In this document: piece by piece, positions 13,476 through 16,861 of the stretch
Numbering within the stretch: position 1 is the first letter of the stretch
How the letters are laid out: every line of letters begins with the position of its first letter
Assembly: GCA_964653235.1 (NCBI GenBank)
Contig: CAZZCP010000062.1
Span: 1-16,861 of the forward strand
Source of the DNA: CAZZCP01 sp964653235
GTDB lineage: Bacteria; Bdellovibrionota; Bdellovibrionia; Bdellovibrionales; UBA840
Length of the DNA stretch: 16,861 bases
Direction: 5' to 3'
Program-made: the position numbers and the translations under genes
The notes under the pieces: generated by a model
Told to the model about the DNA's origin: nothing
The model's input: the letters and a program-made list of their open reading frames with translations, nothing else
The model's database searches: none

Positions 13476-15581
13476 ATGCGAATTCCCTTGTGGATGAAAT
13501 TGATCTTTCTTTTTCTACTGGTTTTAAGTTCGGCAATGTATTTTGTTTTGCAAAATACAAATCAGGTATTTTATGACGATAAAAAATCCTTTGTTTTAGA
13601 GCTATCCAATAAGCTCTCTGCAAGTATAGGTAATCAACTTAAAGATCGACTTGAAAATTACCAAAACAAGATGGCGATTTTCACTAGCAATTATCAGTCA
13701 TTAACACCAGTGCAAAAAAAGAGTCCTGAACTGAATGCGGTTCTCTTTCAACAATACTCCGAATTTGCAGCGATAGGTTTATTTGAGAAAAGTCCTCAAA
13801 ACACTTGGCTAAGACAGTTTTTTAAAATCAACAGTAATTCAGAACTGGCTTCTTGGCCTCAAGATTATCTTGAAAAAAGCATTCGATCGATCGACTTAGA
13901 GATGCAGAACGAGCTATTTTCATTGAGTACTATTTATGACCCCAATAATCGCAGTTTTTTTCTGTTGAGGTTTCCTGTTGAAATGCAGGTTGCTAGCCAG
14001 ACAAAAAGTGGTTTTAGTAAAAAATTCGTCATTCTTGGAGTGATTGAGAATCGGGTTTTTCAAGATTTAGTGAAGGATTACAAAGCAGCTCTAAATCAAA
14101 TTTTTGTGGTAGATAAAAAAGGAAATGTTTACGTTCACCCTGAATCTAAATATATCGGCAAGAGTTTTGCAAAACACAGCGTAGTACAAGCTTTAATGGA
14201 AAGTGAAAATTTATCTGGTGCGGGTGATAGCTTTACCGATATCAATGGAGAAGCTATTTCAGCTAGTTATGTTCGAGTTGAGAATTCAAACCTCTATATT
14301 GTAACAACGACTCCTGTAAAAGAAGCTTTTCGAGCAGCAGATGAGCTTTGGTTTTCATTGGTTGTAATTGGTATTGCGGTTGTTTTGATTGGTTTGGTTT
14401 TATCTGTAATTTTTGCTCGTTTTATCACAAATCCACTTGCTCGTTTGCAGTCGGTTGCCAAGAAAATCGGTGAGGGCAAGTTTGATGTTGATATTGAAGT
14501 GGATTCAAAAGATGAAGTTGGCGATCTTGCAAAGAGTGTAAAGCAAATGGTGAGTGGACTGATTGAGCGGGATGAAAAATTAGATCAGTCCAAGCAAGCT
14601 TTGATTCAAAGTGAAAAAATGTCTGCCTTTGGGCAGATGAGTGCAGGTATTGCTCACGAGGTTAAAAACCCACTCGCAGGGATTCTGGGACATGCCCAAC
14701 TTGCAAAGTCAAAAAGTCATGATGAAGCTATCATGAAGCATATCGAGTTTATTGAAAAAGAAACTCGTAGGACGAAAGATATCATTGAAAATTTAATGAA
14801 GTTTGCTCGTGCAGAGAAGTTAGAGCTTGAGCCAACCAATTTATTTGATACGGTTCACGGTGCTGTTGATTTGGTTGAGCATCAATTGGGGCTACAAGGT
14901 GTAAAGATTTTTCGACATATTGAGACAGTACCTGTGGTCATGGCGCAGTCCAATCAGATTCAACAAGTTTTACTGAATCTTATGATGAATGCAGGTCATG
15001 CAATGGAGAATTGCCCTCGTAAAGAGCTCCACATTCATTTACAAGAAGTCAACTCTAAGGTTCAGATTCGAATTGAAGATACAGGGTCAGGAATGCCACC
15101 TGAAGTGAAAGAAAGAATTTTTGAACCATTCTTTACTACGAAACCTGCGGGTAAAGGAACGGGACTCGGTCTTGCCGTCACAGTTGGTATTGTCAAAGAC
15201 CATAATGCAGATATCTATGTTGAATCTGAAATGGGAGAGGGAACCATATTTTTTATTGATTTTGAAATAGCTTCTGAACAGTCTTTACCAGAGAGTTCTC
15301 GAAAAAAAGAAGTGGATGTGGCTCAAGAAAGTAATGTGCAAGAAGAGCCCGTAGTTTTTAACAGTGAAGTTGAAATTTCTGATGAGAATAATACAAAGAC
15401 TCTCCATCAAGAGCCATTCGAAGAAAAGACTAAAAATGAGTCAATAATGGATAATAGCCGCGATTACTTGATGGATAAAAAGGCGACTACAAATAAGCCC
15501 AAGCCTAAAGATTTGCAAAAATTAGATGAAAATCAATCCGATGGGTTTAAAGTTAAAATTCGAAGACCTAAGGTGAAGTAA
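13476..15581 (+). CDS. Membrane sensor histidine kinase (periplasmic sensor, HAMP, HisKA, HATPase) with long C-terminal tail
   Basis: A 701-residue sensor kinase of the inner membrane. ATG 13476 is preceded by GAGG at 13465-13468. In order: transmembrane helix 1 (about 7-24); a periplasmic, probably Cache-type sensor (about 30-285; IFVVDKKGNVYVHPESKYIG is typical of the membrane-proximal Cache half); transmembrane helix 2 (about 292-315); HAMP (316-370); a phospho-acceptor helix with His394 in IAHEVKNPLAG, the NtrB-like H box; and a HATPase domain with N box Asn505 (NLMMNAGHAM), G1 Asp535 (DTGSGM), an F box (FEPFFTTK) and G2 GKGTGLGL (559-566). All catalytic motifs are intact. After about residue 595 comes a tail of some 105 residues, rich in Glu, Ser, Asp, Lys and Asn, probably disordered, ending in a basic GFKVKIRRPKVK. 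No receiver domain is fused; the next gene, one base downstream, supplies it. The signal is unknown, probably a small molecule in the periplasm. Confidence 0.93.
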   Translation: MRIPLWMKLIFLFLLVLSSAMYFVLQNTNQVFYDDKKSFVLELSNKLSASIGNQLKDRLENYQNKMAIFTSNYQSLTPVQKKSPELNAVLFQQYSEFAAIGLFEKSPQNTWLRQFFKINSNSELASWPQDYLEKSIRSIDLEMQNELFSLSTIYDPNNRSFFLLRFPVEMQVASQTKSGFSKKFVILGVIENRVFQDLVKDYKAALNQIFVVDKKGNVYVHPESKYIGKSFAKHSVVQALMESENLSGAGDSFTDINGEAISASYVRVENSNLYIVTTTPVKEAFRAADELWFSLVVIGIAVVLIGLVLSVIFARFITNPLARLQSVAKKIGEGKFDVDIEVDSKDEVGDLAKSVKQMVSGLIERDEKLDQSKQALIQSEKMSAFGQMSAGIAHEVKNPLAGILGHAQLAKSKSHDEAIMKHIEFIEKETRRTKDIIENLMKFARAEKLELEPTNLFDTVHGAVDLVEHQLGLQGVKIFRHIETVPVVMAQSNQIQQVLLNLMMNAGHAMENCPRKELHIHLQEVNSKVQIRIEDTGSGMPPEVKERIFEPFFTTKPAGKGTGLGLAVTVGIVKDHNADIYVESEMGEGTIFFIDFEIASEQSLPESSRKKEVDVAQESNVQEEPVVFNSEVEISDENNTKTLHQEPFEEKTKNESIMDNSRDYLMDKKATTNKPKPKDLQKLDENQSDGFKVKIRRPKVK

Positions 15582-15582
15582 A

Positions 15583-16861
15583 TTGGATATTAGAAACTAT
15601 CGAAGTGAATTTACAATTTATGTGGCAGATGATGAGGAGAGTATACGCTCGATTCTTGATGAGGCTTTGACTGAGGCTGGTTACAATGTGAAAACCTATG
15701 AAGATGGTCAAAAATGCTGGGATGCTTTGCAAGCAGATCCTCCTCATGTGGTTTTAAGTGATATACGTATGCCTGGTTTAACAGGTATAGATCTGTTAGA
15801 AAAAATTCGAGAAATGAGTGATGATATTCAATTCATTGTTATGACTTCTCATGCAAGTTTAGACACAGCTCTGCAAGCCATTCGCTTGGGAGCCTATGAT
15901 TATTTACACAAGCCTTTTGAAGATATAAACGATGTAATTGTGACTCTAGATCGAACTGTAGAAAAGCTCTATCTTGAATTTCAAAATGAGCAGCTTTTGG
16001 AAGAGTTAGACTCAAAAAATAAATCACTTGAGAGTTTAAACGCGCAAATTTCTAAAGAAAAAGAAGAAGTAGTATTGATCAATAAGTTTATGGCCGAGCT
16101 TGCTGTTAAAGATAGTATGGATCAAGTAATAGAATGCTTTTTAGAGCATACTTCAAATTTATTTCATAATGAAAAAGTACTATACTTTAAACATCTTCCT
16201 AGCTATCACACGCTTCTTTTGTATCGAGCCGCACAGCTCAATATCAAAGAATTTCGAGGTCTTGGTGTTGATCTTAAATCCCTCGACCAAAAAAGATATA
16301 ATGAAATATTGCAAAAACCTGAGACATTACTTCCTTTACAACAAATGATTGGACAGGTTTTTCAAAAACAATTTTTTCAAGCAAGGGCAGTTCTATCTCA
16401 AGACCAAATTTTAGGAGTAGTGGTTGTTTTATCAAAAAATGAGGACATCTCACTTCAAAGAGTCTTTGAAAGTTTCTTTCAGGTTTTTCAAGTTTCTCAT
16501 GATGGAGCCATTCTTAGAAAAAAAATGCATGAAATGGCAATTAAAGATCCATTGACCGGTTTGTATAACAGAAGGTACTTCAATGAGAAGTTAGATGAAG
16601 AAATCGCTAGATCTAGAAGAACTCATTATCCTGTTGGACTGATCTATTTGGATATTGATCATTTTAAAAAATACAATGATAACAATGGTCATCAAAATGG
16701 GGATAATCTTTTAAAGAGTATATCTGCGTTGATGCAAAAATCTTCTCGCAAAAGTGATATTGTCGCTCGCCTAGGAGGTGAGGAATTTAGTATTATTCTT
16801 CCCAATACAGACAAAATGGGTGCCGCAATTAAGGCAGAAAAATTAAGACGCTTGGTTGAGC
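15583..16861 (+). CDS. Response regulator diguanylate cyclase (REC, coiled coil, GAF-like, GGDEF); cut by the window end
   Basis: Cytoplasmic partner of the kinase; predicted to make cyclic-di-GMP from two GTP when phosphorylated. The start is TTG 15583, with AGGTG at 15571-15575 seven bases upstream, one base after the kinase stop. A receiver domain spans about 10-125: acidic pair Asp16-Asp17, phospho-acceptor Asp60 (LSDIRMPG), Thr88 (VMTSHAS) and Lys110 (HKPF). A coiled coil follows (about 125-165; LLEELDSKNKSLESLNAQI), then a region of about 150 residues that looks GAF-like but has no diagnostic motif I can name. The GGDEF domain begins near 318 with DPLTGLYNRRYF. It has metal-binding Asp357 (LDIDHFK), the signature GGEEF (398-402), which is an active variant, and an RKSD inhibitory site (389-392) five residues before it, so product feedback is expected. 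426 codons are visible; the C-terminal end of the GGDEF domain, and anything after it, lies outside the window. Confidence 0.92.
   Translation, partial: MDIRNYRSEFTIYVADDEESIRSILDEALTEAGYNVKTYEDGQKCWDALQADPPHVVLSDIRMPGLTGIDLLEKIREMSDDIQFIVMTSHASLDTALQAIRLGAYDYLHKPFEDINDVIVTLDRTVEKLYLEFQNEQLLEELDSKNKSLESLNAQISKEKEEVVLINKFMAELAVKDSMDQVIECFLEHTSNLFHNEKVLYFKHLPSYHTLLLYRAAQLNIKEFRGLGVDLKSLDQKRYNEILQKPETLLPLQQMIGQVFQKQFFQARAVLSQDQILGVVVVLSKNEDISLQRVFESFFQVFQVSHDGAILRKKMHEMAIKDPLTGLYNRRYFNEKLDEEIARSRRTHYPVGLIYLDIDHFKKYNDNNGHQNGDNLLKSISALMQKSSRKSDIVARLGGEEFSIILPNTDKMGAAIKAEKLRRLVE

Noticed and set aside
13880..13896. CGATCGATCG run inside the kinase gene
   Set aside because: Coding sequence for IRSID; a short chance repeat.

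Overview
The window is 16.9 kb of AT-rich (roughly 38-40% GC by eye), densely packed bacterial chromosome from a Gram-negative cell with an outer membrane. It carries Sec signal peptides, lipoproteins and several outer-membrane beta-barrels. Non-ATG starts recur (one GTG, two TTG). The gene mix of an AddAB repair nuclease, NadB, PorV/UPF0164-like barrels and a two-component diguanylate cyclase fits Bdellovibrionota or another former delta-proteobacterial lineage. That placement is inference from gene content; there is no rRNA or other marker here. I see no tRNA, rRNA, CRISPR, insertion sequence or phage gene.

Region 1 (92-4064) is an envelope cluster. A PorV/UPF0164-like barrel gene on the minus strand is divergent from two lipoprotein genes and a second barrel of the same type on the plus strand. 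The second lipoprotein gene and the second barrel gene share a stop/start overlap. The two lipoproteins have similar layouts and, besides the lipidated Cys, contain 6 and 8 cysteines. This is the least explained part of the window and the best candidate for an undescribed envelope assembly.

Region 2 (4111-9797) is addB-addA, a complete double-strand-break resection helicase-nuclease. AddB has an Fe-S nuclease and no Walker A motif. AddA has full UvrD-type helicase motifs and its own nuclease. The genes overlap by 25 bp.

Region 3 (9730-11746) has a small barrel gene on the minus strand whose 3' end overlaps addA tail to tail. Divergent from it are an alpha/beta hydrolase of the monoacylglycerol-lipase type and a small lipoprotein gene that starts at a TTG inside the end of the hydrolase gene.

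Region 4 (11738-16861) has nadB (L-aspartate oxidase, NAD synthesis) on the minus strand. Divergent from it is a two-gene signalling operon: a membrane sensor histidine kinase with a long hydrophilic tail, then a response regulator with REC, coiled-coil, GAF-like and GGDEF (GGEEF) parts. The latter is cut by the window edge. Together they should convert a periplasmic signal into cyclic-di-GMP synthesis. An 8-bp perfect inverted repeat lies between the likely promoter and the ribosome-binding site of the kinase.
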